Positions 20,871-30,049 of a stretch of 64,000 bases of DNA are shown here, piece by piece. Source of the DNA: Alsobacter sp040380755. GTDB lineage: Bacteria > Pseudomonadota > Alphaproteobacteria > Rhizobiales > Beijerinckiaceae. The DNA lies in contig JBEIIL010000001.1 of assembly GCA_040380755.1 (NCBI GenBank), positions 13,388 to 77,387 of the forward strand, given 5' to 3'. The stretch's first letter is position 1, and each line of letters begins with the position of its first letter. A model generated the notes under the pieces. The model was not told where the DNA came from and ran no database searches. It saw only the letters and a program-made list of their open reading frames with translations. The position numbers and the translations under genes are program-made.

Positions 20871-21857
20871 TCAGCCGTCTTCGGGCAAAGGCAGCCCTTT
20901 GGCCAGCCGCCTCAGCGCAGGCAGCGGGAGGGTGCACTCGTAACGGCCCTCGGCATAGGAGCCGAGCTCATAGGGATTGAAGACGATCCAGGCGCCCGCG
21001 GGAGAAAGGCTCCAGTTGGCAAAGTCCGACAGGCCCGCGGCGAGGGACTTGGCATAGGCCGCCTTATCTTCGGCGTTCGCCGGCGTGCTGTCGCGGGCCT
21101 TCTTCTGCACCATGACCTGGGCATCGCAGGCCGCAATGAGGGCTGTCCGGGCGGCTGCATCGAACACCTCCGCGAAGACCGGGGCACGGCCACTGGCCAC
21201 ATCGAGGATGAGGCCGGAGCTGGCCGGCGTGCCATGCGCGCCACCGGTGTAGGAATAGCCCTCGAGCCGCGCCGACAGCAGGCGGGACGACGCGTAGGTC
21301 AGGCGCAGCGACTGCGAGTAGCTGTAGGTCCTGTCCTTCTCGACATCCTCGTCGCCGGGCACCGCGGCCAGCAGCCGTTCGATCTCGGCGTTGAACGCCC
21401 GCTCGCCGGGACGCACCGGATTGCGGACCCGCAGCAGCGCCACGTCGACCTCGGTGGCGCCCTTGCGGCCGGGACGCTGGACGAAGACCGGCTCGAGCGG
21501 CGCCCCCGTGCCGGGCCCGGCCTCGGGCCGGCCAGCGAGAAAGTCGCGCCACTGGACTGTCTCACGGGCCAGGCAGACGCCGAGATCGGGGGCATCGTCC
21601 TGACAGGAGTAGCCGCGGCGCTTCAGCCAGTTGCGCTGGGCGCGCAGCAGAGCATCACGGCCGGCCGGCGGCAGGCCGGCCCGCAGTGCCTCGTAGGCCG
21701 CCACCATGGCGTCGTCGGCCGCCCGCGCCTCGGGCGACGCACAGATTGCCTTGTCGGACGGACTGCGCGCCCGGGCGCAGTCCAGTGCCAGTGCGGGGAC
21801 AGAGCCGCCGAGCACGATAACTGCAGCAATCGGGGCGAGACGGGTCAGAAACAGCAT
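20871..21857 (-). CDS. Exported protein with LprI-like N-terminus and DUF3298-like C-terminus
   Basis: Predicted 328 residues. A signal peptide (about residues 1-24, ending PALA) is followed by a cysteine-containing helical module (CARARSPSDKAICASPE, then LLRAQRNWLKRR and a later CQDDAPDLGVCL pair). This matches the LprI/DUF1311 pattern of periplasmic lysozyme-inhibitor-like proteins. The C-terminal half (YSYTGGAHGTPASSGLILD, then NPYELGSYAEG) matches the DUF3298/RsiV type, which in RsiV binds lysozyme. Two lysozyme-related modules in one protein hint at envelope defence, but this is inference. Lies downstream of recO with a 139-base gap. Confidence 0.75.
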   Translation of the reverse strand: MLFLTRLAPIAAVIVLGGSVPALALDCARARSPSDKAICASPEARAADDAMVAAYEALRAGLPPAGRDALLRAQRNWLKRRGYSCQDDAPDLGVCLARETVQWRDFLAGRPEAGPGTGAPLEPVFVQRPGRKGATEVDVALLRVRNPVRPGERAFNAEIERLLAAVPGDEDVEKDRTYSYSQSLRLTYASSRLLSARLEGYSYTGGAHGTPASSGLILDVASGRAPVFAEVFDAAARTALIAACDAQVMVQKKARDSTPANAEDKAAYAKSLAAGLSDFANWSLSPAGAWIVFNPYELGSYAEGRYECTLPLPALRRLAKGLPLPEDG

Positions 21858-21996
21858 GGCAACTCCGGCGGGCGCTGGCGCCCGAATGAAGACGAAGGTT
21901 GTGGCGGCAGACGGCGGCCACCCTGTTCGTTTGCCACGATGCCACCGGTCAACGCGTCGCTCCAGCGCCGCCGCGCGGCAAGGCCGGCGGGCCGCT

Positions 21997-22728
21997 TCAT
22001 GCCGTGACGGCAGCGATGAAGGCCGCGCGCACCTCGGGCACCGGGATGCCGCGTGGCTCGAAGACGTGGCGCATCAGGAAATGGCCGGTGAGACGGAAAG
22101 CCTGGGCCAGTTCCTCGGTCCCGGGCAGGCCCTGCAGCGGAACGCCGGATCCACCGGCAAGAAACGCCGGGAGCGGCAGCAGGCGGTCGCTCCACGGCGC
22201 GCCCGCCGATGCGCTGACGGCGCGGCCGGTTTTGGGGGACACATAGGCGAGCCCATCGTTGCCCCCGGTGGCCGCACAGGCGTCGAGCGACAGGCCGAAG
22301 CCGAGCTCGGCGAGAATGGCGAGCTCGAAGCGGATGACCAATGGTGCGGCGAGCGCCGGATCGTCGAGGGCGTCGGCCACCACCTCCAGCGTCTCGTAGA
22401 GCGCCGGGTGCGGATCGCGCTCGGGCAGCAGCCGCGCCAGGGCGCCGACAAGGCCGATGCCGTAAAGGGCGGCGGGGCTCTGCATCAGCCTGCCGGCGCG
22501 CAGGCGCGTGGCTTCGATGCGGAAGGCGCCGAGGTGATCCTCGAGACGGGCACGCCAATCGACGGTGACCGAGTTGCCCGGCTGCAGCAGCGGCTGCATC
22601 CGCGCAGAGCGGCCGCCCCGCACGAGGCCCAGGTGACGGCCATGATCACGGGTCAGCACCTCGAGCAGCACATGGCTCTCGCCCTGCCGGCGCACGCCCA
22701 GGATCACGGCGTCGTCATGCCACTCCAT
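21997..22728 (-). CDS. recO: DNA repair protein RecO
   Basis: Predicted 243-residue recombination mediator that loads RecA onto SSB-coated DNA with RecF and RecR. The N-terminal OB-fold is visible (WHDDAVILGVRRQGESHVLLEVLTRDHGRHLGLVRGG split around an ESH segment), followed by the helical domain with ALYGIGLVGALARLLPERDPHPALYETL. It has the alphaproteobacterial length and is the last gene of the lepB-rnc-era-recO set, 48 bases after era. Confidence 0.93.
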   Translation of the reverse strand: MEWHDDAVILGVRRQGESHVLLEVLTRDHGRHLGLVRGGRSARMQPLLQPGNSVTVDWRARLEDHLGAFRIEATRLRAGRLMQSPAALYGIGLVGALARLLPERDPHPALYETLEVVADALDDPALAAPLVIRFELAILAELGFGLSLDACAATGGNDGLAYVSPKTGRAVSASAGAPWSDRLLPLPAFLAGGSGVPLQGLPGTEELAQAFRLTGHFLMRHVFEPRGIPVPEVRAAFIAAVTA

Positions 22729-22776
22729 GCCGTCTCCCCGGCCACCGGGCGGCCCCAGAGGGCCTGCCCCGAAGGC

Positions 22777-23733
22777 TCAGCCGCGCGGAAACTCGAGCCC
22801 CATCTCGCGGTAGCGCTCCGGGTCGTCCGTCCAGTTCTCGCGGACCTTGACGAACAGGAACAGGTGCACCTTGCACTCGGCCGCCTCGGCGATCTCGCGC
22901 CGGGCCGTGGCGCCGATGGCCTTGATGGTCTGGCCGTTCTTGCCGAGCACAATCTTGCGCTGGCTTTCGCGCGTCACAAAGATCGTCTGCTCGACCCTTG
23001 CCGAGCCGTCGCGCTGCACCTTCCACTGGTCGGTTTCCACCGTCGACTGGTAGGGCAGCTCGTCATGCAGGCGTTCGTAGAGCTTCTCGCGGGTGATCTC
23101 GGCGGCGAGCAGGCGCAGCGGCGCGTCGGAGACCTCGTCTTCCGGATAGAGCCACGGGCCGGGCGGCATCAGCTGGGCCAGCCGGGCGCGAAACGCGCCG
23201 ACGCCGTCGCCATTGAGCGCGGCGATCATGAAGGTCTCGGAGAAGGCGTGCGCAGCGTTGAGCCGGGCGGCGAGGCCGAGCAGGCTCGGCCGCTCGACGA
23301 GGTCGATCTTGTTCAGCACCAAAACGACGGTCTGGCGCAGCTCGGGGAGCCGGCGCAGGATCGCCCCCACCTCCTCGTCTATGCCCTTGCGGGCATCGAC
23401 CAGCAGGGCGACAACGTCGGCATCGCCAGCGCCGCCCCAGGCCGACGTCACCATGGCCTTGTCGAGGCGGCGCTTGGGCGCGAAGATTCCCGGCGTATCG
23501 ACGAAGACGATCTGCGCGGCGCCCTCCAGCGCGATGCCGCGCATCTGGGCCCGTGTCGTCTGCACCTTGCGTGAGACGATCGAGACCTTGGCGCCGACAA
23601 GGGCGTTGACGAGCGTCGACTTGCCGGCATTCGGCGCGCCGATGAGCGCGACAAAGCCGCAGCGGGTCGCGGCGTGGGGTGCAGCCTCAGCCGGCGGCGG
23701 CGCATCCCTGTTGCTGTCTGTGTCTTCGCTCAT
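22777..23733 (-). CDS. era: GTPase Era
   Basis: Predicted 318-residue GTPase that assists 16S rRNA maturation and 30S assembly. G motifs: GAPNAGKST (G1), DTPG (G3) and NKID (G4). A C-terminal KH domain contains VLGKNGQTIKAIG, which binds the 16S 3' end. The first 25 residues are a poorly conserved acidic/alanine extension. The start overlaps the end of rnc by four bases (ATGA), indicating translational coupling. Confidence 0.96.
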   Translation of the reverse strand: MSEDTDSNRDAPPPAEAAPHAATRCGFVALIGAPNAGKSTLVNALVGAKVSIVSRKVQTTRAQMRGIALEGAAQIVFVDTPGIFAPKRRLDKAMVTSAWGGAGDADVVALLVDARKGIDEEVGAILRRLPELRQTVVLVLNKIDLVERPSLLGLAARLNAAHAFSETFMIAALNGDGVGAFRARLAQLMPPGPWLYPEDEVSDAPLRLLAAEITREKLYERLHDELPYQSTVETDQWKVQRDGSARVEQTIFVTRESQRKIVLGKNGQTIKAIGATARREIAEAAECKVHLFLFVKVRENWTDDPERYREMGLEFPRG

Positions 23734-24440
23734 GCCCGCTCCTCCTCAACGAGGCCCTCGCGGACCAGAAAGGCCTGCGCGGCGGCCTGCTCGGCCATCC
23801 GCTTCGACAGGCCCTCGCCCTCGCAGGGCTCATAGCCCGCAATGGTGGCGGCAACACGGAACCGTGGAGCGTGGTCGGGACCGGCGCGCTCGGCCAGCAG
23901 ATAATCGGGCACGGACAGGCCGCGGGCCAGCGCCCATTCCTGCAAGGTCGACTTTGCGTCGCGCCGCGACCGGCCGGGCTCGGTCATCTTCGGTCCGAAC
24001 GCGCGCTCCACCACCGTGCGGGCCGCCTCCCAGCCACCATCCAGCCAGACGGCGGCAATGATCGCCTCGCAGACGTCGCCGAGGATCGCCTCCTTCTTGC
24101 GCAGACCCGCCTGGGCCTCGCCGGTGCCCATCCGAAGATGGGGTCCGACACCCCAGGCCAGCGCGACCTCGGCGCAGGTCTCGCGCCGCACCAGATGGCC
24201 GAGCCGCCGCGACAGGCCGCCCTCGCTCTCACGCGGGTAGGCGCGATACAGCATGTCGGCGACAACCACGCCGAGCACGCGATCGCCGAGAAACTCCAGC
24301 CGCTGGTAGTGCGGTCCGTCGGCGGGCGTGCCATGCAGCGCGCTGATGTGGGTCAACGCCCTGTCCAGCAGCTTGCGGTCGCCGAAGCGGTGGCCGACCG
24401 CCTCCTCGAGCGGACCCGGATCCTGGCCGCGCCGCGCCAT
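23730..24440 (-). CDS. rnc: Ribonuclease III
   Basis: Predicted 236-residue double-strand-specific endoribonuclease that processes rRNA precursors. The catalytic signature RLEFLGDRVLGVVVADML (E49 and D53 among the metal ligands) and the second acidic cluster GDVCEAIIAAVWLDGG are intact. A C-terminal dsRNA-binding domain (about residues 160-230) contains KSTLQEWA and KRMAEQAAAQAFL. Starts one base after the lepB stop and overlaps era by four bases, so the three genes are co-transcribed. Confidence 0.96.
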   Translation of the reverse strand: MARRGQDPGPLEEAVGHRFGDRKLLDRALTHISALHGTPADGPHYQRLEFLGDRVLGVVVADMLYRAYPRESEGGLSRRLGHLVRRETCAEVALAWGVGPHLRMGTGEAQAGLRKKEAILGDVCEAIIAAVWLDGGWEAARTVVERAFGPKMTEPGRSRRDAKSTLQEWALARGLSVPDYLLAERAGPDHAPRFRVAATIAGYEPCEGEGLSKRMAEQAAAQAFLVREGLVEEERA

Positions 24441-24441
24441 C

Positions 24442-25221
24442 TCAACCGACAGGCTTGAACAGGCGATTCCAGCGCACCGTCCAGGGCCACTCCCAGACCT
24501 TCCAGGCTGCGCCGTCCTCGGCGATGGAGAAGAAGATCACCTCGGCCCGCCCGACGAAATTCTCATACGGCACAAAGCCGACGCCCTGGGCCGACATGTC
24601 ACGCGAATCCAGCGAATTGTCGCGGTTGTCGCCCATCATGAAGAAGTGACCCGCGGGGACCTGGTAGACATTCGTGTTGCGGCCGAGCCTGTTGCCGTAA
24701 AGGTCAAGCTCCTGGATCGTGTAGCTGATGCCGTTGGGCAGCGTCTCCCGGTAGAAGGTCGCGTTGTCGCGGTAGCCTGCTCCGGCCGATACGTCCTGCT
24801 TGCCGGTCTGCTCCTTCTTCACGGCCTGGCCGTTGATGTGGAGGATCCCGTCGATCATCTGGATGCGGTCGTTCGGCAGGCCGATGACGCGCTTGATGTA
24901 GTCGGTGGAGTTATCGCGCGGCAGCTTGAACACCGCGATGTCGCCGCGCTGCGGCTCTGCTCCCAGAATGCGGCCGGAAAACAAGGGCGGGCTGAACGGA
25001 AACGAGTAGCGGGAATAGCCATACGAGTATTTCGACACGAACAGGTAGTCGCCGATCAGCAGCGTCGGAATCAGCGATCCCGAAGGGATGTTGAAAGGCT
25101 GAAAGAAGAACGTCCGCACGACGAGGGCGATGAGCAGCGCCTGCGCCATCACCTTCACGGTTTCGATAATCCCGCCTTCTTCGGCGCGCTTGTCCTTCGC
25201 CACGCGGGTCGACTCCGTCAT
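24442..25221 (-). CDS. lepB: Signal peptidase I
   Basis: Predicted 259-residue inner-membrane serine protease that removes signal peptides. One N-terminal membrane helix (about 25-40) precedes the nucleophile box NIPSGSLIPTL, with S49 as catalytic Ser. The general-base Lys is in TDYIKRVIGLPNDR, and GDNRDNSLDSR (box E) lies near the C-terminus. The start at 25221 is supported by the family-like opening; the frame continues upstream through Cys/Gly-rich sequence into the divergent csbD leader. First gene of the lepB-rnc-era-recO operon; acpS, often upstream in relatives, is absent. Confidence 0.95.
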   Translation of the reverse strand: MTESTRVAKDKRAEEGGIIETVKVMAQALLIALVVRTFFFQPFNIPSGSLIPTLLIGDYLFVSKYSYGYSRYSFPFSPPLFSGRILGAEPQRGDIAVFKLPRDNSTDYIKRVIGLPNDRIQMIDGILHINGQAVKKEQTGKQDVSAGAGYRDNATFYRETLPNGISYTIQELDLYGNRLGRNTNVYQVPAGHFFMMGDNRDNSLDSRDMSAQGVGFVPYENFVGRAEVIFFSIAEDGAAWKVWEWPWTVRWNRLFKPVG

Positions 25222-25421
25222 TTCCGCTTCCCTGAACGCCGCGCAGCAGCAGCCGCCGGCGCAGCAGCGCAGCGGACCGCCCTGCGGGCCCGAGTCGGGT
25301 ATAGACCCGGCCGTCGACAGAGGCAACGCACGCACAGCTCTCGCCAGCCGCCCGCCGCGAGCGAAGGAACCTCCGCTGGTACCACGCGTTTGACAGCCAC
25401 TGCATCCCAGGGAGGACACCA

Positions 25422-25691
25422 ATGGATTCGGATCGCATCACGGGCGCTGCCCGCACCATGGCCGGCAAGGTTGAAGAGGGCTTCGGCCAGATGACCGGAG
25501 ACCGCGAGACCCAGGGCAAGGGCATCGCCGACCAGATCGCCGGGACGGCCACCAACACCTATGGGCGAGCCAAGGACACCGTGCGTGAGGCCGCCGACAC
25601 CGTGAGCTCCACGGTGGAGCACAGCCCGCTCGGCAGCCTTCTGGCCGCAGCGGCACTCGGGTTCGTCGTCGCGATGGTGATGAAGCGCTGA
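25422..25691 (+). CDS. CsbD-like stress protein
   Basis: Predicted 89-residue protein. The N-terminal half has the CsbD pattern (GAARTMAGKVEEGFGQMTGD), a small helical stress-response domain of unknown action, repeated more loosely later (IAGTATNTYGRAKDTVREA). The last 20 residues are a hydrophobic helix ending in VMKR, so it may be anchored in the membrane, as in ElaB/YqjD-like proteins. Divergent from lepB. The short length, good GAGG site before the ATG and following terminator support a real gene. Confidence 0.85.
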   Translation: MDSDRITGAARTMAGKVEEGFGQMTGDRETQGKGIADQIAGTATNTYGRAKDTVREAADTVSSTVEHSPLGSLLAAAALGFVVAMVMKR

Positions 25692-25721
25692 ACAGACCAC
25701 CCGGCGCCTGCCGGGTAGCTC

Positions 25722-25763
25722 AAGGCCTGCCGCAGCGCCCGACCATTGCAGCGGCAGGCCTTT
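25722..25763. terminator. Bidirectional terminator between csbD-like gene and recJ
   Basis: AAGGCCTGCCGC (25722-25733) pairs perfectly with GCGGCAGGCCTT (25751-25762) across a 17-base loop. The stem ends in A/T pairs on both sides and lies between converging genes. Confidence 0.75.
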
Positions 25764-25772
25764 CGCCTCTCA

Positions 25773-27566
25773 TCACCGCGCCGGGGCAGCCGCGTCGAGA
25801 ATGCGGACCTGCACACGGTCGCGGCCATTCCAACTGTCGAGCGCAAGGTGGCCGGCGACGTGCACGCTCTCGCCGCGGGCCCGCGCCAGCATCTGGCCGA
25901 GCGGCTGGCCGGCGGCGCGAAATGCGATGCCGTCGATCAGCGCGCCGTCACCGGCCTTGAGTTTCACCCGGACATGGCCGCGACCGACCTCGGCGACCTC
26001 GACAAGGCGGTGCGCCGGCAGGGCAAAGACCGGCTCGGGATGGCCTGACCCGAACGGCCCGGCCTGCTCCAGCCTGGTCAGCAGCTCCGGCCGTGCGCCG
26101 GATGCCGTGATCGCCGCATCGACGGCGAGGCTCTGGTCGGCGCGGGCACGCTCGATCTCCCCCCCGAGACGATCAGCCAGGAACGCGGCGAGAGCCGGAA
26201 CCTGCTCGCGCGTCACGGTGACGCCCGCTGCCATGGCGTGTCCGCCGCCCTTCTGCGCAAACCCCTGCTCGACTGCGGAACGGACAGCACGACCGAGGTC
26301 GACGCCCGGGATCGATCGGGCCGAGCCGGTGCCGGTCCCGTCCTGCGCATAGGCCAGCGCGAAGGCCGGCCGCCGGAACCGTTCCTTCATGCGGGCGGCG
26401 ACGAGGCCCACCACGCCCGGGTGCCAGCCGTCCGAGCCCACCATGACGACCTGGGCGCCCTCTTCGTCCAGCCCAAGAGCGTGCAGCGCCTGGGCCTCGG
26501 CTTCGGCCACCATCACCTGCTCTATGGCCTGGCGCTCGCCGTTGAGGCGATCGAGTTCGCCGGCGATGCGGGTCGCCTCGGTTTCGTCGTCGCACAGCAG
26601 AAGCCGCGCGCCCAGCGCAGCGTCGCCAATGCGGCCGCCGGCATTGATGCGCGGGCCGATGAGAAAGCCGAGGTGATAGGGCTTTGGCGGCCCGTCGAGG
26701 CGGGCGACATCGGCCAGCGCGCGCAAGCCGATCCGCCCCCTCCCCTTCATGACGGCCAGGCCCTGGCGGACGAACGCACGGTTGAGACCGACCAGCGGGA
26801 CCACGTCGGCCACAGTTCCCAGAGCCACGAGATCGAGCTCGGCCATGAGGTCGGGTTCACCACCATGGGTGGCCCAGAAGCCGCGACGCCGCAGCTCCCG
26901 GTTGAGCGCCACCAGCGTGACGAACACCACCCCGGCGGCGCAGAGCGAACCAAGGCCGGAGATGTCGTCCTGCCGGTTCGGATTGACGATGGCGAGCGCA
27001 TCGGGAAGTTGCTCGGGCGCCTGGTGGTGATCGAGCACCACGCTGTCCATCCCCAGCCGCTGCGCCTCGGCCAACGGCTCATGGCTCGTGGTGCCGCAGT
27101 CGACGGTGACCAGCAGCGTGGCGCCGGCAGCCGCCAGGCTGCGGATCGCCTCGACATTCGGGCCATAGCCCTCGATCAGCCGGTCGGGGATATGCATCCG
27201 GGAAGGTGTGCCGCAACGGGCAAGGAACCCGGCCAGCAAGGCCGCGGAGGTGGCACCGTCGACGTCATAGTCGCCGAAGATCGCCACAGTCTCGCCCCGG
27301 GCCACGGCATCCGCGAGGCGCGCCACGGCCTGTTGCATGCCGGCGAGGCAGAACGGCTCCGGCAACAGGTCGCGCAGGCGCGGTGTCAGGAACGCCATGG
27401 CGGACGTGGCGTCGACGCCCCGTCCGGCAAGGACACGCGCCAGGACATCGTCGAGCCCGTGCTGCTGGACCATGGCGAGCGCCTGCGCCCGCCCGGCATC
27501 GTCGAGCCGGTCACGCCAGGCCCGGCCCGTGGCCGACCGTGTCACATCGAGAAATGGACGGGCCAT
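25773..27566 (-). CDS. recJ: Single-stranded-DNA-specific exonuclease RecJ
   Basis: Predicted 597-residue 5'-3' exonuclease of recombination and mismatch repair. DHH-superfamily motifs are in order: FGDYDVDGATS (motif I), TVDCGTTSHE (motif II), VLDHHQAPEQLP (motif III, DHH), and the DHHA1 domain with GGGHAMAAGVTV. A C-terminal OB-like domain follows. It lies 99 bases downstream of glpX on the same strand and may be read through from it. Confidence 0.95.
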   Translation of the reverse strand: MARPFLDVTRSATGRAWRDRLDDAGRAQALAMVQQHGLDDVLARVLAGRGVDATSAMAFLTPRLRDLLPEPFCLAGMQQAVARLADAVARGETVAIFGDYDVDGATSAALLAGFLARCGTPSRMHIPDRLIEGYGPNVEAIRSLAAAGATLLVTVDCGTTSHEPLAEAQRLGMDSVVLDHHQAPEQLPDALAIVNPNRQDDISGLGSLCAAGVVFVTLVALNRELRRRGFWATHGGEPDLMAELDLVALGTVADVVPLVGLNRAFVRQGLAVMKGRGRIGLRALADVARLDGPPKPYHLGFLIGPRINAGGRIGDAALGARLLLCDDETEATRIAGELDRLNGERQAIEQVMVAEAEAQALHALGLDEEGAQVVMVGSDGWHPGVVGLVAARMKERFRRPAFALAYAQDGTGTGSARSIPGVDLGRAVRSAVEQGFAQKGGGHAMAAGVTVTREQVPALAAFLADRLGGEIERARADQSLAVDAAITASGARPELLTRLEQAGPFGSGHPEPVFALPAHRLVEVAEVGRGHVRVKLKAGDGALIDGIAFRAAGQPLGQMLARARGESVHVAGHLALDSWNGRDRVQVRILDAAAPAR

Positions 27567-27665
27567 GGCCCCCTGTAGCGGCTAAACGGACCCGGCGCCA
27601 TCGGGCTGATCTCCGGCGTCAGCCGACCCCGGTCCGATGGCGATACGTCCACCCGGCGGCGTAAC

Positions 27666-28673
27666 TCAGTCCAGCTTGAATTTGCCGAACTCGCGGTGCT
27701 CGGCGTGGATCTTGCGGACCGTGCCGGTGGTCGAGCGGTAGACCAGCGTCTCGGTCTCGATCACGTCCTTGCCGAACCGAACGCCGGCGAGGAGCTGGCC
27801 ATCCGTGACGCCCGTCGCCGAGACGATGACGTCGCCTGACGCCAGCTCGTTCATCTCGTACTTCTTCTTCGGATCCTTGACGCCCATGCCACGGGCGCGC
27901 TCGACCTTCTCGGGCGTGTCGAGGATCAGGCGGCCCTGCATCTGGCCGCCGACGCAGCGCAGCGCCGCGGCGGCGAGGACGCCCTCAGGCGCGCCGCCAA
28001 TGCCGAGATAGATGTCGATGCCGGTCTGGGCCTGCATGGCCGTGAAAATCACGCCGGCGACGTCGCCGTCGGTAATCAGCCGGATGGACGCACCGGTCTT
28101 GCGAACGGCAGCAATCAGGTCGGCGTGGCGGGGCCGGTCCATGATCAGAGCGGAGATCTCGTGAGGCTGCACGCCCTTGGCCTTGGCAAGAGCGTGGATG
28201 TTGTCGATCGGGCTGGCGTCGAGATCGACAATGCCCGGCGCATAGCCCGGCCCTATAGCGATCTTGTCCATGTAGACGTCGGGCGCATAAAGCAGCGAGC
28301 CGGCCTGGGCCATGGCCATGACGGCGATGGCGCCGGGCATATCCTTGGCGCAGAGCGTGGTGCCTTCCAGCGGATCGACAGCAATGTCGACGGCGGGGCC
28401 GCGGCCATTGCCGACCTTTTCGCCGATGAACAGCATCGGCGCCTCGTCGCGCTCGCCCTCGCCGATGACGATGGTGCCGGTGATCGGCAGCTTGTTCAGC
28501 TCCCGCCGCATGGCATCGACGGCGGCCTGGTCGGCGGCCTTCTCGTTGCCGTGGCCACGCAGGCGGGCGGCGGAGACGGCGGCGCGCTCGGTGACGCGAA
28601 CGAGCTCCATCGACAGGATTCGCTCAATGACGTCCTTCGGCTTGACGTTGACGTCGTGATTCTTGTCGCTCAC
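27666..28673 (-). CDS. glpX: Class II fructose-1,6-bisphosphatase
   Basis: Predicted 335-residue metal-dependent phosphatase that converts fructose-1,6-bisphosphate to fructose-6-phosphate in gluconeogenesis. The defining motif VDPLEGTTLCAKD (metal and phosphate site) is intact, as are GEGERDEAPM and the LGIGGAPEGVLAAAALRC block. Third gene of the aminotransferase-hom-glpX set, with a 24-base gap to hom, suggesting co-transcription. Confidence 0.95.
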   Translation of the reverse strand: MSDKNHDVNVKPKDVIERILSMELVRVTERAAVSAARLRGHGNEKAADQAAVDAMRRELNKLPITGTIVIGEGERDEAPMLFIGEKVGNGRGPAVDIAVDPLEGTTLCAKDMPGAIAVMAMAQAGSLLYAPDVYMDKIAIGPGYAPGIVDLDASPIDNIHALAKAKGVQPHEISALIMDRPRHADLIAAVRKTGASIRLITDGDVAGVIFTAMQAQTGIDIYLGIGGAPEGVLAAAALRCVGGQMQGRLILDTPEKVERARGMGVKDPKKKYEMNELASGDVIVSATGVTDGQLLAGVRFGKDVIETETLVYRSTTGTVRKIHAEHREFGKFKLD

Positions 28674-28697
28674 GGCAGATCCCCCGCAGTCCCGGTT

Positions 28698-30020
28698 TCA
28701 GTCACGCTCGATGCGGATCACCTGCGGCGGCTCGGCGACATGGCCGTCGGCCATCATCGCCTCGATGGCCGACCGGATGGCCGCCTCCGTCGTCGCATAG
28801 GTGATCAGCACCACCGGCACCGTCCCGTCCGGGCGGCCGGCTCGATCGCCCGAGCGTGCACCGGCGGGCCGCCGCTGCAGGATGCTCTCGAGCGAAATCT
28901 GGTTCTCCGCCATGCGGGTGGCGATCGCGGCGGCGGCACCCGGACGGTCGCGCACGGCGAGGCGGATGTAGTAGCCGCCCTCATGGCGCTGCATGGGGGC
29001 GCGTGCGGCACACTCAAGCGTCCCGACCGGCTGCCCGAAATCCGGCACGTTGGCGCCACGCGCAATATCGACGAGGTCGGACAGGACCGAAGAGGCGGTG
29101 GCGAGGCCGCCGGCGCCGGGCCCGACCAGCGTGAGCTCGCCGACCGCATCGGCGGCCAGCATCACCGCATTGGTCACGCCCATCACCTGGGCAATGGCCC
29201 AACTCGTCGGCACCATGGTGGGATGGACGCGCTGCTCGATGCCGGTCGCCGTCCGCTCGGCGACGCCGAGCAGCTTGATGCGGTAGCCGAGCTCTTCAGC
29301 CATTTTCAGGTCGAGCGGGGTGATTGCGCTGATCCCCTCGACATGGATGGCATCGGCATCGATGGTGGTGCCAAAGGCCAGGCTCGTCAGGATGGCGAGC
29401 TTGTGGGCGGTGTCGAACCCGCCGACATCGAAGGTCGGATCCGCTTCGGCATAGCCCAGGCGCTGGGCATCGGCCAGGCAGGCCTCGAAGGTCAGCCCCT
29501 CCGTCTCCATCCGCGACAGGATGTAGTTGCAGGTGCCGTTGAGGATGCCGGAAACGCGTGTGACCCGGTTGCCGGCGAGCGACTCGCGCAGCGTCTTGAC
29601 GATCGGGATGCCGCCGGCGACCGAGGCCTCGAAGAACAGGCTGACACCGTGCGCCTCGGCCCGCCGCGCCAGCGCCTCACCGTGCGCCGCGAGCATGGCC
29701 TTGTTGGCCGTCACCACCCGCGTGCCGTGATCGAGCGCCGTCTCGACGGCCTCCAGGGCCGGGCCATCGGCACCGCCCATCAGCTCGACGAACACGTCGG
29801 TGTCGTGGCGCGCCGCCATCTCCACCGGATCGTCGAACCAGGTCACCCCCGACAGATCGACGCCCCGATCGCGGCTGCGGTCCCGCGCACTGACCGCGAC
29901 GACGCGGATCTCCCGGCCGCAGCGGGCCGCAAGGGTCTCGCGGTGGGTCGCCAGATGACGCACCACGGCGGCGCCCACGGTGCCGAGGCCGGCAATCGCG
30001 ACGCGCAGGGGCTGCATCAT
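28698..30020 (-). CDS. hom: Homoserine dehydrogenase
   Basis: Predicted 440-residue enzyme that reduces aspartate-4-semialdehyde to homoserine for threonine and methionine synthesis. It has an N-terminal NAD(P) fold (IAGLGTVGAAVV), the substrate-domain signature FEASVAGGIPIVKTL with NGTCNYIL, and a C-terminal ACT domain (YYIRLAVRDRPGAAAAIA), which usually gives feedback control by threonine. The first two codons are both ATG. Lies 29 bases after the aminotransferase gene. Confidence 0.96.
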   Translation of the reverse strand: MMQPLRVAIAGLGTVGAAVVRHLATHRETLAARCGREIRVVAVSARDRSRDRGVDLSGVTWFDDPVEMAARHDTDVFVELMGGADGPALEAVETALDHGTRVVTANKAMLAAHGEALARRAEAHGVSLFFEASVAGGIPIVKTLRESLAGNRVTRVSGILNGTCNYILSRMETEGLTFEACLADAQRLGYAEADPTFDVGGFDTAHKLAILTSLAFGTTIDADAIHVEGISAITPLDLKMAEELGYRIKLLGVAERTATGIEQRVHPTMVPTSWAIAQVMGVTNAVMLAADAVGELTLVGPGAGGLATASSVLSDLVDIARGANVPDFGQPVGTLECAARAPMQRHEGGYYIRLAVRDRPGAAAAIATRMAENQISLESILQRRPAGARSGDRAGRPDGTVPVVLITYATTEAAIRSAIEAMMADGHVAEPPQVIRIERD

Positions 30021-30049
30021 GGACGAGGACCTTCCGGAAAGCCGCCGGC

